Assembly: GCA_017624495.1 (NCBI GenBank)
Contig: JAGAMY010000028.1
Coordinates: 1-64,000 of the forward strand
Length of the DNA stretch: 64,000 bases
Origin: Lachnospiraceae bacterium
GTDB lineage: Bacteria; Bacillota; Clostridia; Lachnospirales; Lachnospiraceae
Direction of reading: 5' to 3'
Shown: positions 8,126 to 16,453 of the stretch, in pieces
Numbering within the stretch: position 1 is the first letter of the stretch
How the letters are laid out: each line of letters begins with the position of its first letter
Notes under the pieces: model-generated
What the model was told of the DNA's origin: nothing
Databases searched by the model: none
What the model saw: the letters and a program-made list of their open reading frames with translations, nothing else
Position numbers and translations under genes: made by a program

Positions 8126-10318
8126 ATGAGTGTAGTTTTTGATAAGATAAATAATATTTTTTTGTTAGAAACAGATAAGTCAACGTATCAAATGCGGATA
8201 AATGAAATTGGAATATTGGAGCATTTGTATTACGGAGCAAAAGTTTATAAATCAGATATGAGTTACCTGATAATTGATTGTGACAGAGGGTTTTCAGGAA
8301 ATCCATATGAATTAAAAGACCATCGAGGAATTTCTATGGATACAAGGCCGAATGAGTACTCTGTAGCTGGAATCGGTGATTACAGAGTAAATGCCCTTTC
8401 AGTAGTAAATGTGGATGGAAGTAGAAGTATAGATTTACGATATAAAAAGCATTGTATTATAGAAGGAAAATACAGATTAAAAGGGTTGCCTTATGTTAGG
8501 GAGAATGGAAGTAAAGTTCAAACGTTAGTGATAACTTTGGAAGATAGACTGCTTGGTATAGAAGTAGAACTTTATTATGGAGTGTTTGAGGATAAGGACA
8601 TTATTACAAGAAGTGTGGTTATTTCTAATAAAAACAGTGGAACAGTTAAGCTTCAAAAGATTGCCTCTGCATGTCTTGACTTTTCGTATGGACAGTATGA
8701 CATCATTCATTTTTATGGGAGACACTGCATGGAGAGGATGGTAGAAAGAATACCTGTCACAAATAACATACAGGTAGTTGCATCGGGAAGAGGAATGAGC
8801 AGTCACCATCATAATCCGTTTGTGATTTTGTGTGATAAAAGTGCAAATGAAGATACCGGAGCAGCATATGGTGTGATGCTTATGTATTCAGGAAATCATC
8901 GTACAGAAATTGAGATGGATCAGACAGGCGGAGTGAGAATCGTTACAGGCATTAATAATGAGAAATTCGAGTGGAATCTTGGCGTTAATGAAAAATTTTA
9001 TGCGCCTGAAACAATTCTTTCTTTTAGCGAGGATGGTTTGAATGGATTGAGTCAGAATTATCACAGGATATTACGGGAAAATGTCTGTGACCCGAAATAC
9101 CAAAAGATTAAGCGTCCGATATTAATTAATAATTGGGAAGCAACGTACTTTGATTTTGATAAAACAAAGCTGCTTACTCTGGCAAAAGAAGCAAAGCAGC
9201 TTGGAATCGAGATGCTAGTTTTAGATGACGGCTGGTTTGGCAAAAGAAATGATGATAATAGAGGTCTTGGAGACTGGGTGGTCAACGAAGAAAAACTTGG
9301 CGGAACATTATCGAATCTTGTAGATGAAATAAATAAAATTGGATTAAAATTTGGACTTTGGATTGAGCCTGAAATGGTAAATGAGGACAGTGACTTATAT
9401 AGAAAGCATCCGGAATGGGCACTTAGGGAGCCGGAAAGAGAGCCGATTGTGTCGAGAAATCAGTTGGTGCTTGATATGTCACGGGAGGATGTTGTAGAGT
9501 ATCTGTTTGAATGTTTAGACAAAGTTATAAAAAGCGCAAATATCGAATATATCAAATGGGATTTTAATCGTTCTGTATCAAATGTGTTTTCAAATTATCA
9601 TAACTTGGAAAAACAGGGAGAAATTTCACATAGGTTTGTGCTAGGGACGTATGAATTGATGGATCGGTTATTAAAAGCAAATCCTAAGATTATGATAGAA
9701 GGCTGTGCAGGAGGCGGTGGAAGGTATGATGCAGGAATTTTATTCTATTCGACACAGATTTGGTGTTCAGATGATACGGATGCAATAGAGAGAATTAAGA
9801 TTCAGAAAGGCACCAGTTATGGGTATCCTGTATCTACGATGGGAAGTCATGTCTCTGCTTCGCCAAATCATCAGACAATGCGCACAACACCTCTTCATAC
9901 AAGAGGCGTTGTGGCTATGTCTGGAACGTTTGGCTATGAACTGGATATTGCGAAACTCTCAAATGCGGAAAAGGAAGAGATAAAATCGCAGATAGCGGAT
10001 TTTCATAAATACTACTGGCTGATTCAAAATGGAAAATATTACCGCCTTACAGATGAGCATACAGAGGCATATTACACAGCATGGGAGTTTGTGGATGAAA
10101 GTCAGAAAGAAGTTCTTCTTAATCTTGTGGTGACACATGTGCAGGCAAATGGGAAGTATCCGTTTGTAAAACTAAAGGGACTAAATCCCGATAGTATGTA
10201 TGTGGAAGAAAGTTCGGGAAAAAAATATACAGGGATTGCCTTAATGAAAGGAGGCTATTCATTTGGTATAATTCAAGGAGATTATCCTGCGATGCAGCTT
10301 CATTTTGTTGTAGAATAG
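8126..10318 (+). CDS. Alpha-galactosidase, GH36
   Basis: The 730-residue enzyme hydrolyses terminal alpha-1,6-galactose from melibiose and raffinose-family oligosaccharides. It shows the GH36 layout: an N-terminal beta-sandwich, a TIM barrel (LVLDDGWFGKRNDDNRGLGD, FGLWIEPEMVNEDSD) and a C-terminal beta-domain. KWDFNR holds the presumed nucleophile D479 and WCSDDTDA the presumed acid/base D549, matching the positions known for Geobacillus AgaA-type enzymes. There is no signal peptide, so it acts in the cytoplasm on imported sugar. The length equals the classic tetrameric bacterial group. The products would be galactose (a galactokinase is encoded at 44951) and sucrose for the next gene product. 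Confidence 0.95.
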   Translation: MSVVFDKINNIFLLETDKSTYQMRINEIGILEHLYYGAKVYKSDMSYLIIDCDRGFSGNPYELKDHRGISMDTRPNEYSVAGIGDYRVNALSVVNVDGSRSIDLRYKKHCIIEGKYRLKGLPYVRENGSKVQTLVITLEDRLLGIEVELYYGVFEDKDIITRSVVISNKNSGTVKLQKIASACLDFSYGQYDIIHFYGRHCMERMVERIPVTNNIQVVASGRGMSSHHHNPFVILCDKSANEDTGAAYGVMLMYSGNHRTEIEMDQTGGVRIVTGINNEKFEWNLGVNEKFYAPETILSFSEDGLNGLSQNYHRILRENVCDPKYQKIKRPILINNWEATYFDFDKTKLLTLAKEAKQLGIEMLVLDDGWFGKRNDDNRGLGDWVVNEEKLGGTLSNLVDEINKIGLKFGLWIEPEMVNEDSDLYRKHPEWALREPEREPIVSRNQLVLDMSREDVVEYLFECLDKVIKSANIEYIKWDFNRSVSNVFSNYHNLEKQGEISHRFVLGTYELMDRLLKANPKIMIEGCAGGGGRYDAGILFYSTQIWCSDDTDAIERIKIQKGTSYGYPVSTMGSHVSASPNHQTMRTTPLHTRGVVAMSGTFGYELDIAKLSNAEKEEIKSQIADFHKYYWLIQNGKYYRLTDEHTEAYYTAWEFVDESQKEVLLNLVVTHVQANGKYPFVKLKGLNPDSMYVEESSGKKYTGIALMKGGYSFGIIQGDYPAMQLHFVVE

Positions 10319-10331
10319 GAGGAAAACAAAG

Positions 10332-12554
10332 ATGTGGACAATTCCAGTCATATCAGAAGAAATAAAACAGGGAGATATGCCAACGGATAGAATAGTATTT
10401 CATCCGAACTGTATTAAAAATGCAAATATACTATTTGGTGAGTTGGAAAAACAGCTTAAAAAATGTGGAATTGAGCAAGAGGATTTTAAATATGTAATTT
10501 CTATCAGTGGCGGTTCGGGCTCTGGAAAAACGTCAATTGCATCTCTCCTTGCATTTTATTTAAATAAAAACGGAGTAAAAACCTATACACATTCCGGAGA
10601 TAATTATCCTAGAAGAGTTCCAAAAATTAATGATAAAGAGAGAATGAAACGCTATGAGACAGGCGGACAAAAAGCTTTAGAAGAATATCTTGGTACGCCG
10701 GAGGAGATTGATTTTGAAGGAATAAACCGTGTCATTCTGGCATTTAAAGAAAATAAGAAAGTGATTTCCCTTCGGCGTATGGGACAAAAGGAAGAGGAGA
10801 TTTGGCAGGAGGATGTAGATTTTTCAAAAACTAAGATTCTGTTAATCGAGTGGACCCATGGAAGTAGTGAATATTTAAAAGGTGTCGACTATTCTATATT
10901 TCTTCAAACTACACCGGCAGAAACAAAAGATATCCGAATTGCTAGAGGAAGAGATGCAAATGCGTCCAGTCCTTTTATGCAGATGGTAATAGCGATGGAG
11001 CAGAAGAAGCTTGAGTGTCAAAAAAAATCCGCTTCGTTGATTATGCTTAGACAGGGACAGATTGTTTATCCGAAAAAGCAGATAAGAGTTATGCTAAATG
11101 CATATCCGGACAGTATGGGTGGAAGTTTGTCAAGTACGGTGGAAGTTTTGAAAAAGGATGCGTTAAAGGATGCTTTTAGCGGATTTTATATATTGCCAAG
11201 TCTGTTTATGTCGGATTTAGACAGAGGTTTTTCTGTAATCAGTTATGACCTTAATAAGGAGCTGGCAAAAGAAGCGGATTTAAAAGAGATTCAAAATATG
11301 GATATGCAGTTAAAACTGGATTTTGTAATGAATCATCTGTCTGTAAATTCGCCACAATTTCAAGATATTCTTAATAAAGGCTATAATTCTGAATTTGCGG
11401 ATTTTTTTATTAACTGGAATACATTTTGGGAGGGCTATGGAACGCTTGGTGAAGAAGGATATATTGTTCCGCAAGACAGGTACATAAAGCAAATGTTTTT
11501 CCGTAAACCGGGTTTGCCAATACTTATGATTCCAATGCCAGACGGCAGCAAAGTTCCCTATTGGAATACATTTTATCAGGAGGTTTTAGAAGAGGGGAAA
11601 TCCTATCTTGGACAAATGGATTTGAATTTGTCCAATGAAAAGGTATGGATGTTTTATCAGGAGGTTTTTGCAAAACTGGCAGCGTATGGTGCATCGATTG
11701 TAAGATTGGATGCTTTTGCATACGCATCGAAGGAGGTTGGAAAACGCAACTTTTTAAATGAGCCGGATACATGGGAGACACTTGAAAGAATACAGACAAT
11801 CGCAGATAAGTATCAGGTAAAGTTGTTGCCGGAGATACATGCAAGTTATGAAGAAGGGATTTATAAAAAACTAAATGAGAAGGGATATATGAATTATGAT
11901 TTCTTTACGCCAGGGCTTTTGATTGATGCTATTGAGAACAAAGATGTAACCTATCTTGTGCGTTGGATACAGGAAATTATCGATGAGAAGATTATGACGG
12001 TAAATATGCTTGGATGTCATGATGGAATACCGGTTCTGGATTTGAAAGGGTTGTTACCGCAGGAAAGAATCGAATCACTGATTAATTGTATTGTTGACAG
12101 GGGTGGTTATGTTAAGGATCTTCATGGAGAAAAAAATGTGTATTATCAGGTAAATGCCACATATTTTAGTGCATTAAATGAAGAGGAAAGCAAGTTGCTT
12201 TTAGCTAGAGCGATTCAATTATTCATGCCGGGAATATCGCAGATTTGGTATCTGGATTTGTTTGCAGGCAGTAATGATTATGAAGCCGTAAAACGTGCTG
12301 GAAGCGGTGGACATAAGGAAATTAATAGAACGAATCTTTCTGTAAAAGAGATGGAACAGGTATTAAAATCGAATGTGATAAAAGAGCAGATAAAGTTGTT
12401 GAAGCTAAGAAATACGCATAAGGCTTTTTGTGAGAATGCTTGCTGTGAGGTTAAAGGAGAAGGCAGTTGGTTAGAAATCTATAGATGCTATATGGATGCA
12501 GAAATCAGACTGGTAGTGGATTTTGAAGAATTAACGTATGAAGTAATAAGTTGA
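10332..12554 (+). CDS. Fusion: P-loop sucrose-kinase-like domain plus GH13 sucrose (6-phosphate) phosphorylase
   Basis: The 740-residue protein joins two enzymes. Residues 1 to about 248 are a P-loop kinase domain with Walker A SGGSGSGKTS (59-68), resembling the sucrose-kinase half of the Ruminococcus gnavus AgaSK protein. Residues about 250-740 form a GH13 subfamily 18 domain of normal length, with presumed nucleophile D460 (VRLDAFAY), acid/base E501 (LLPEIH) and stabiliser D564 (GCHDG). The likely chain is sucrose plus ATP giving sucrose 6-phosphate, then phosphorolysis to glucose 1-phosphate and fructose 6-phosphate. The second step is inferred from the fusion and could also act on plain sucrose. 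The start follows TAGGAGGAAAAC, 13 bases after the GH36 gene. Confidence 0.85.
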   Translation: MWTIPVISEEIKQGDMPTDRIVFHPNCIKNANILFGELEKQLKKCGIEQEDFKYVISISGGSGSGKTSIASLLAFYLNKNGVKTYTHSGDNYPRRVPKINDKERMKRYETGGQKALEEYLGTPEEIDFEGINRVILAFKENKKVISLRRMGQKEEEIWQEDVDFSKTKILLIEWTHGSSEYLKGVDYSIFLQTTPAETKDIRIARGRDANASSPFMQMVIAMEQKKLECQKKSASLIMLRQGQIVYPKKQIRVMLNAYPDSMGGSLSSTVEVLKKDALKDAFSGFYILPSLFMSDLDRGFSVISYDLNKELAKEADLKEIQNMDMQLKLDFVMNHLSVNSPQFQDILNKGYNSEFADFFINWNTFWEGYGTLGEEGYIVPQDRYIKQMFFRKPGLPILMIPMPDGSKVPYWNTFYQEVLEEGKSYLGQMDLNLSNEKVWMFYQEVFAKLAAYGASIVRLDAFAYASKEVGKRNFLNEPDTWETLERIQTIADKYQVKLLPEIHASYEEGIYKKLNEKGYMNYDFFTPGLLIDAIENKDVTYLVRWIQEIIDEKIMTVNMLGCHDGIPVLDLKGLLPQERIESLINCIVDRGGYVKDLHGEKNVYYQVNATYFSALNEEESKLLLARAIQLFMPGISQIWYLDLFAGSNDYEAVKRAGSGGHKEINRTNLSVKEMEQVLKSNVIKEQIKLLKLRNTHKAFCENACCEVKGEGSWLEIYRCYMDAEIRLVVDFEELTYEVIS

Positions 12555-12604
12555 TATTTTTGCTCAAAATATCAAAAAGAAATTGGAGTAGCAGAAAGTG
12601 TTGT

Positions 12605-12646
12605 AAACAGGATTTTCTCTAAAATGGAAAATTCTGTTTATTTTTA
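12605..12646 (+). terminator. Intrinsic terminator of the raffinose operon
   Basis: AACAGGATTTTC (12606-12617) pairs with GAAAATTCTGTT (12627-12638) with a single G-T position, and is followed by a T-rich tract. It closes the operon that begins at 4977. Confidence 0.7.
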
Positions 12647-12722
12647 TGTTAGAATAAGGATAATTTTACGTCTTGTAATAGTGAAGGGGCTTTTTAAACT
12701 TAGGGGAAAGAGAGGATGAGAT

Positions 12723-13283
12723 ATGAACGACAGCGAAATTATAGAATTATACTGGAAGCGGGATGAGCAGGCTATCACAGAATCGCAGAATACCTATGGA
12801 GCGTATTGCTATACAATTGCAAATAATATACTGCATAATTGCGAAGATGAAGAAGAATGTGTCAATGATATATGGCTTCGCACATGGAATCTTATACCGC
12901 CACAAAAACCGAAATACTTATCTCTTTTTTTAGGAAAAATCACCAGAAATCTTTCCTTTGACCGCTGGCGGAAAAATCATGCAAAAAAAAGAGGAGAGCA
13001 GGAGATACATCTGGTGTTAGACGAGCTGAAAGAATGTATACCGGCATCTGATGATATAGAGCAGGAAATATTAGCAGAAGAGTTAAGTGAAAAGATTAAT
13101 CAGTTCTTAGGTGTATTAAAAAAGCGGGACAGGGAGATTTTTTTGAGAAGATATTATTATGTGGAAAGTACTTGGGACATTGCAAACCGCTATGCAATCA
13201 AAGAAAGTCATGTGCTAGTCATATTGTCCCGGGTTAGGAAGAAGTTAGAGCAGTTCCTAAAGAAGGAGGGGTATCAGTTATGA
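12723..13283 (+). CDS. ECF-type RNA polymerase sigma factor
   Basis: The 186-residue protein has a region 2 (CEDEEECVNDIWLRTWNLIP, then FLGKITRNLSFDRWRK) and a region 4 helix-turn-helix (LKKRDREIFLRRYYYVES, DIANRYAIKESHVLVILSRV), with an acidic linker. This is the sigma-70 family size and arrangement of extracytoplasmic-function factors. The following gene overlaps it by four bases (ATGA) and encodes a protein with one membrane segment, the usual position of an anti-sigma partner. The signal and target promoters are unknown. A Shine-Dalgarno-like AGAGAGGATGAG precedes the start. Confidence 0.88.
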   Translation: MNDSEIIELYWKRDEQAITESQNTYGAYCYTIANNILHNCEDEEECVNDIWLRTWNLIPPQKPKYLSLFLGKITRNLSFDRWRKNHAKKRGEQEIHLVLDELKECIPASDDIEQEILAEELSEKINQFLGVLKKRDREIFLRRYYYVESTWDIANRYAIKESHVLVILSRVRKKLEQFLKKEGYQL

Positions 13284-14533
13284 GCAAAATAACCGCAGAG
13301 CAGCTTTTTGAAGCGATTGGAGAGGTAAAGGAAGAGTATGTAAAGGATATTTCGGTTGATGCATCAGATATATATAACAGAAATGAAAAACAAAAAAAGC
13401 GACGTAGCCAGATAATAAAAATGGTCTCAGCTGCAGCTTGTCTGGCAATTGTCGTATTGGGGATTCGCAGTCTGTCAAAACATCAAGAACCGCTGCTAGG
13501 GACACAGGGAATGGAAACTTGTGGTTCTTCCACAATAATCGGTGAAATTGTAGGAGATATGTATTATTATTCTGTGCCGGGAGAGGGAATATATGCGTAT
13601 TGCATAACAGATGGTATCCATGAAAAAATCATAGATGAAGAGAAGTATCGAGTGTATATCGTGAATACATATGGTATTTTCTATTCCTTGGAAAATGAAG
13701 TTTATATGCGGAAGCATGAAACAGGAAAGACAGAAAAAGTGTTTGCTGTGGATGCGTATTCTGACATGGGAATATCTTTTGATGAGACAAAAATCATGGA
13801 AGATATTTTCATCGAGGTATACGATTATGACAGAAAAATAGTATACGAGCGTGTTTTAGATGATAGGACAGGTGCGGATATAACGGAGCAGTATACAAAT
13901 GTATGTGCAAAAGAAATGACCTTTGATGAGGATGACAGGCAGAATGAAGCACAGTTTTATACAGTAGGTGACAGGAAGTTTATGCTTGAGATTGTTTATC
14001 ATTTAGAAGAAGATGGTATATGGCGCAGTACAGAACTTTTCTATGAATGGAAGGAAGGACAATGGCAGAAACTGACACCGGAAGGTGAAAAAGAAGAGTA
14101 TTATTCCTATGTGGAATTTGTAAATAAGGACATGATTATTGTCGAATATTCATATTATATGGAAACGAAAAAAGTTCTGTATTCTGCAGCAGGAGAGGAT
14201 AGAACACTGCCATATGGTATACGAAATCGTCAGATTAGTGCAGTAGTGGATAACTATCTTTTTTATGAAGCGGATGTTTCGGATGGATTAAATAAACCAA
14301 TGGTGTGTGATTCGACAACAGGAGGAGTCTGGGAGTTAAAATGTTATGAAGATGTGACTTGTGAAAAAGAATGTGCACAGGAAGTTTTAGATAATTTCTA
14401 TTTCTTAACAACAGATGGAGAATATGTAATTAGTAATACAGCGTGGACAACGAAACAGTACCTTTGGAAGTTGAATTATGATGAAAATGGCAGACCATGC
14501 GCATTGTCCTTGTTGACGACTTTTGATAAATAA
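13280..14533 (+). CDS. Single-pass membrane protein, probable anti-sigma or sensor partner of the ECF factor
   Basis: The 417-residue protein has a short basic cytoplasmic part (residues 1-45, with EQLFEAIGEVKEEYV), one transmembrane helix at about 46-63 and an extracellular region of about 350 residues rich in Tyr, Glu and Asp, with repeated beta-strand-like segments such as GEIVGDMYYYSVPGEGIYAY. I do not recognise the ectodomain. Segments alternating YxxY and Asp/Glu could be a beta-propeller; that is a guess. The four-base overlap with the sigma gene implies coupled translation and a regulatory partnership. The cytoplasmic part is shorter than a classic zinc-binding anti-sigma domain, and no HxxxCxxC motif is present. 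Confidence 0.7.
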   Translation: MSKITAEQLFEAIGEVKEEYVKDISVDASDIYNRNEKQKKRRSQIIKMVSAAACLAIVVLGIRSLSKHQEPLLGTQGMETCGSSTIIGEIVGDMYYYSVPGEGIYAYCITDGIHEKIIDEEKYRVYIVNTYGIFYSLENEVYMRKHETGKTEKVFAVDAYSDMGISFDETKIMEDIFIEVYDYDRKIVYERVLDDRTGADITEQYTNVCAKEMTFDEDDRQNEAQFYTVGDRKFMLEIVYHLEEDGIWRSTELFYEWKEGQWQKLTPEGEKEEYYSYVEFVNKDMIIVEYSYYMETKKVLYSAAGEDRTLPYGIRNRQISAVVDNYLFYEADVSDGLNKPMVCDSTTGGVWELKCYEDVTCEKECAQEVLDNFYFLTTDGEYVISNTAWTTKQYLWKLNYDENGRPCALSLLTTFDK

Positions 14534-14551
14534 AAGAAGATAAAAATGTCA

Positions 14552-14580
14552 TTGTCCCTGACAGAATAGTATAGTATAGT
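14552..14580 (+). promoter_or_regulatory. Probable sigma-A promoter TTGTCC-17-TATAGT
   Basis: TTGTCC at 14552-14557 and TATAGT at 14575-14580 have a 17-base spacer. The -10 lies in a small ATAGT repeat (AATAGTATAGTATAGTAAT), so other registers are possible. It would drive the chemotaxis receptor gene at 14641. Confidence 0.45.
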
Positions 14581-14640
14581 AATACTTATATAGAACAGTT
14601 ATTTGTGTGTTTAAAAATGTAGTCAGGGAGGAGAAGGTTT

Positions 14641-16353
14641 ATGAAAGTACGCAAGATAAGTATTTTTAATCAGTTATTTATTTGTCTGGTTGCACTTTTA
14701 CTGTTGGGAAATGGGGCATTGGGAATTTCGGTGTATAATCGCTCGGAGAGTTCGCTATTTGGACAGATTCAGAGCAATGCCAGAAATATTGCGGTCTGTG
14801 CAGCGGCAAATGTAAGTGGGGATATTCTTGAACAGATAGAATCAGGGGATGAAGCGTCTGCAGAATATGATAAAATTGTAGAAGAACTGGCATTATTTAG
14901 GGATAATGCAGAGTTGGAGTATATTTATACTTTACGTCAGAGGGAAGATGGAGAATTTATTTTTGTTGTAGATTCAGATTTAGAAGAACCGGCTTCCATA
15001 GGAGATATATGTGAAAAAACAGATGCACTTTGTAAGGCATATGAGGAAGGGAATACCGTTGCGGATGATGAGGCATTTGCGGATGAATGGGGAAATCATG
15101 TATCAGCATATAGTCCGATATATAACGGAAATAAGATAGTTGGTGTGGTTGGCGTGGATATCAGTGCAAACTGGATTGAAGAACAGATAACCATGCTTCG
15201 AAATCTGGTTATTATAGTTTGTGTAATTACCTATGTGTTAAGTCTTGTAATTTTGCAGTTTTTGATGCTTCGATTTAAAAGAAGCATGGGAAAACTGAAT
15301 GATAAAGTAAAAGAATTAGCCGGTGGTTCAGGAGATTTGACGAAAGAAATTGATATTTATACCGGAGATGAGTTGGAAGTAATTGCCGGAAATATGAACA
15401 TTTTTATCCGTCAGATTCGTTCACTGGTAAAGGATGTTGCCCAGTCTACAGAGAATATTTTAGTTACCGGAGAGGATTTGAGTACAACGGTTTCTAATAA
15501 TATTCAAATTATGTCTAATATGAATGGTGAGATTGAAGATATCAGTACGAATATGGAAATGAGTTCTGCTTCTAGCAACGTTCTTTCTGAAAATTTAGCA
15601 GAAAGTGCCGGACATATAGCAGAGTTTGCAGAAAATGTAAACGATATTTGCAGGATGGTGCAGCAGGCAAATGAAAATGCGCAGAAAACATCTGCGATGG
15701 CAAAAGAAAATCGAAAAAATGCATTGGATTCTATTCATAGGATGCAGAAAAAAATCGAAGATACCAGTAAAGATGCACAGCAAATAGAAAAGGTAAAACA
15801 GATTGCTGAAGAAATCGGCAGTATTGCAGGGCAGACGAGAATTTTGAGTCTGAATGCGCAGATTGAAGCAGCCCGTGCAGGCGTGGCGGGCGCAGGATTT
15901 GCGGTTGTTGCTACAAAGGTTGGAGTATTAAGCAATGATATAGATCAGGCTGTAACAGAAATTAATGCAATTAACAGTCAGGTGCTTACAGCAGTAGGGG
16001 CACTTTCAGAGGCTTCAGAAGAAATGATTCGGTTTGTATCTGAAGATGTAGTAAAAGATTATGATGCTTTTGCAGATTTAGGAGAAGAATACGGAAGTAC
16101 GACAGATGCTATTCGTGTGCAGATGACGCAAATTGGAGAACAGAGTGAACATATTTCACGGAATATATCCAATATTAATACGGATGTTTCACAGATTGCA
16201 TCAACGGTTACATCCACTGCAGAGAGTGCAAATAATCTGGCACAGTCCACAAATCAGATAGCAGAAAGTCTGGAAAGTTTGAATATTGCTTCACAAAAAA
16301 ATACACAACATTCAGAAAAATTAGGAGCACAGATAGAAAAATACAAGTTCTAA
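14641..16353 (+). CDS. Methyl-accepting chemotaxis-type protein with divergent signalling tip
   Basis: The 570-residue protein has an N-terminal membrane helix (about 9-30), an extracellular sensor of about 155 residues with a dCache/sCache-like middle (SAYSPIYNGNKIVGVVGVDIS), a second membrane helix (about 187-210), a HAMP-like linker and a long cytoplasmic coiled coil. The tip region IEAARAGVAGAGFAVVATK is recognisable as the MCP signalling hairpin. It lacks the usual Glu after RAG, and the AxEVRKLA stretch is replaced by TKVGVLS, so coupling to CheA/CheW may be altered. No flagellar or che genes are in the window. The start follows GGGAGGAGAAGGTTT. Confidence 0.85.
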   Translation: MKVRKISIFNQLFICLVALLLLGNGALGISVYNRSESSLFGQIQSNARNIAVCAAANVSGDILEQIESGDEASAEYDKIVEELALFRDNAELEYIYTLRQREDGEFIFVVDSDLEEPASIGDICEKTDALCKAYEEGNTVADDEAFADEWGNHVSAYSPIYNGNKIVGVVGVDISANWIEEQITMLRNLVIIVCVITYVLSLVILQFLMLRFKRSMGKLNDKVKELAGGSGDLTKEIDIYTGDELEVIAGNMNIFIRQIRSLVKDVAQSTENILVTGEDLSTTVSNNIQIMSNMNGEIEDISTNMEMSSASSNVLSENLAESAGHIAEFAENVNDICRMVQQANENAQKTSAMAKENRKNALDSIHRMQKKIEDTSKDAQQIEKVKQIAEEIGSIAGQTRILSLNAQIEAARAGVAGAGFAVVATKVGVLSNDIDQAVTEINAINSQVLTAVGALSEASEEMIRFVSEDVVKDYDAFADLGEEYGSTTDAIRVQMTQIGEQSEHISRNISNINTDVSQIASTVTSTAESANNLAQSTNQIAESLESLNIASQKNTQHSEKLGAQIEKYKF

Positions 16354-16370
16354 AAATATATAAGTAAAAA

Positions 16371-16404
16371 AAAGATACCTTTGTTAAAAAAGGTATCTTT
16401 TTTT
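16371..16404 (+). terminator. Intrinsic terminator
   Basis: AAAGATACCTTT and AAAGGTATCTTT flank a short loop and run into a T-tract. It ends the chemotaxis receptor gene. A TTG-initiated extension of the next gene would start inside this hairpin, which argues for the GTG at 16454. Confidence 0.85.
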
Positions 16405-16453
16405 GTACCCTGCGGTTTGCGACAATGGGAAACAGAATAGGAGGAAAGAGACA

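Noticed and set aside
16403..16453. TTG start extending the GH94 protein by 17 residues
   Set aside because: It would begin inside the terminator T-tract; GTG at 16454 has a good Shine-Dalgarno.
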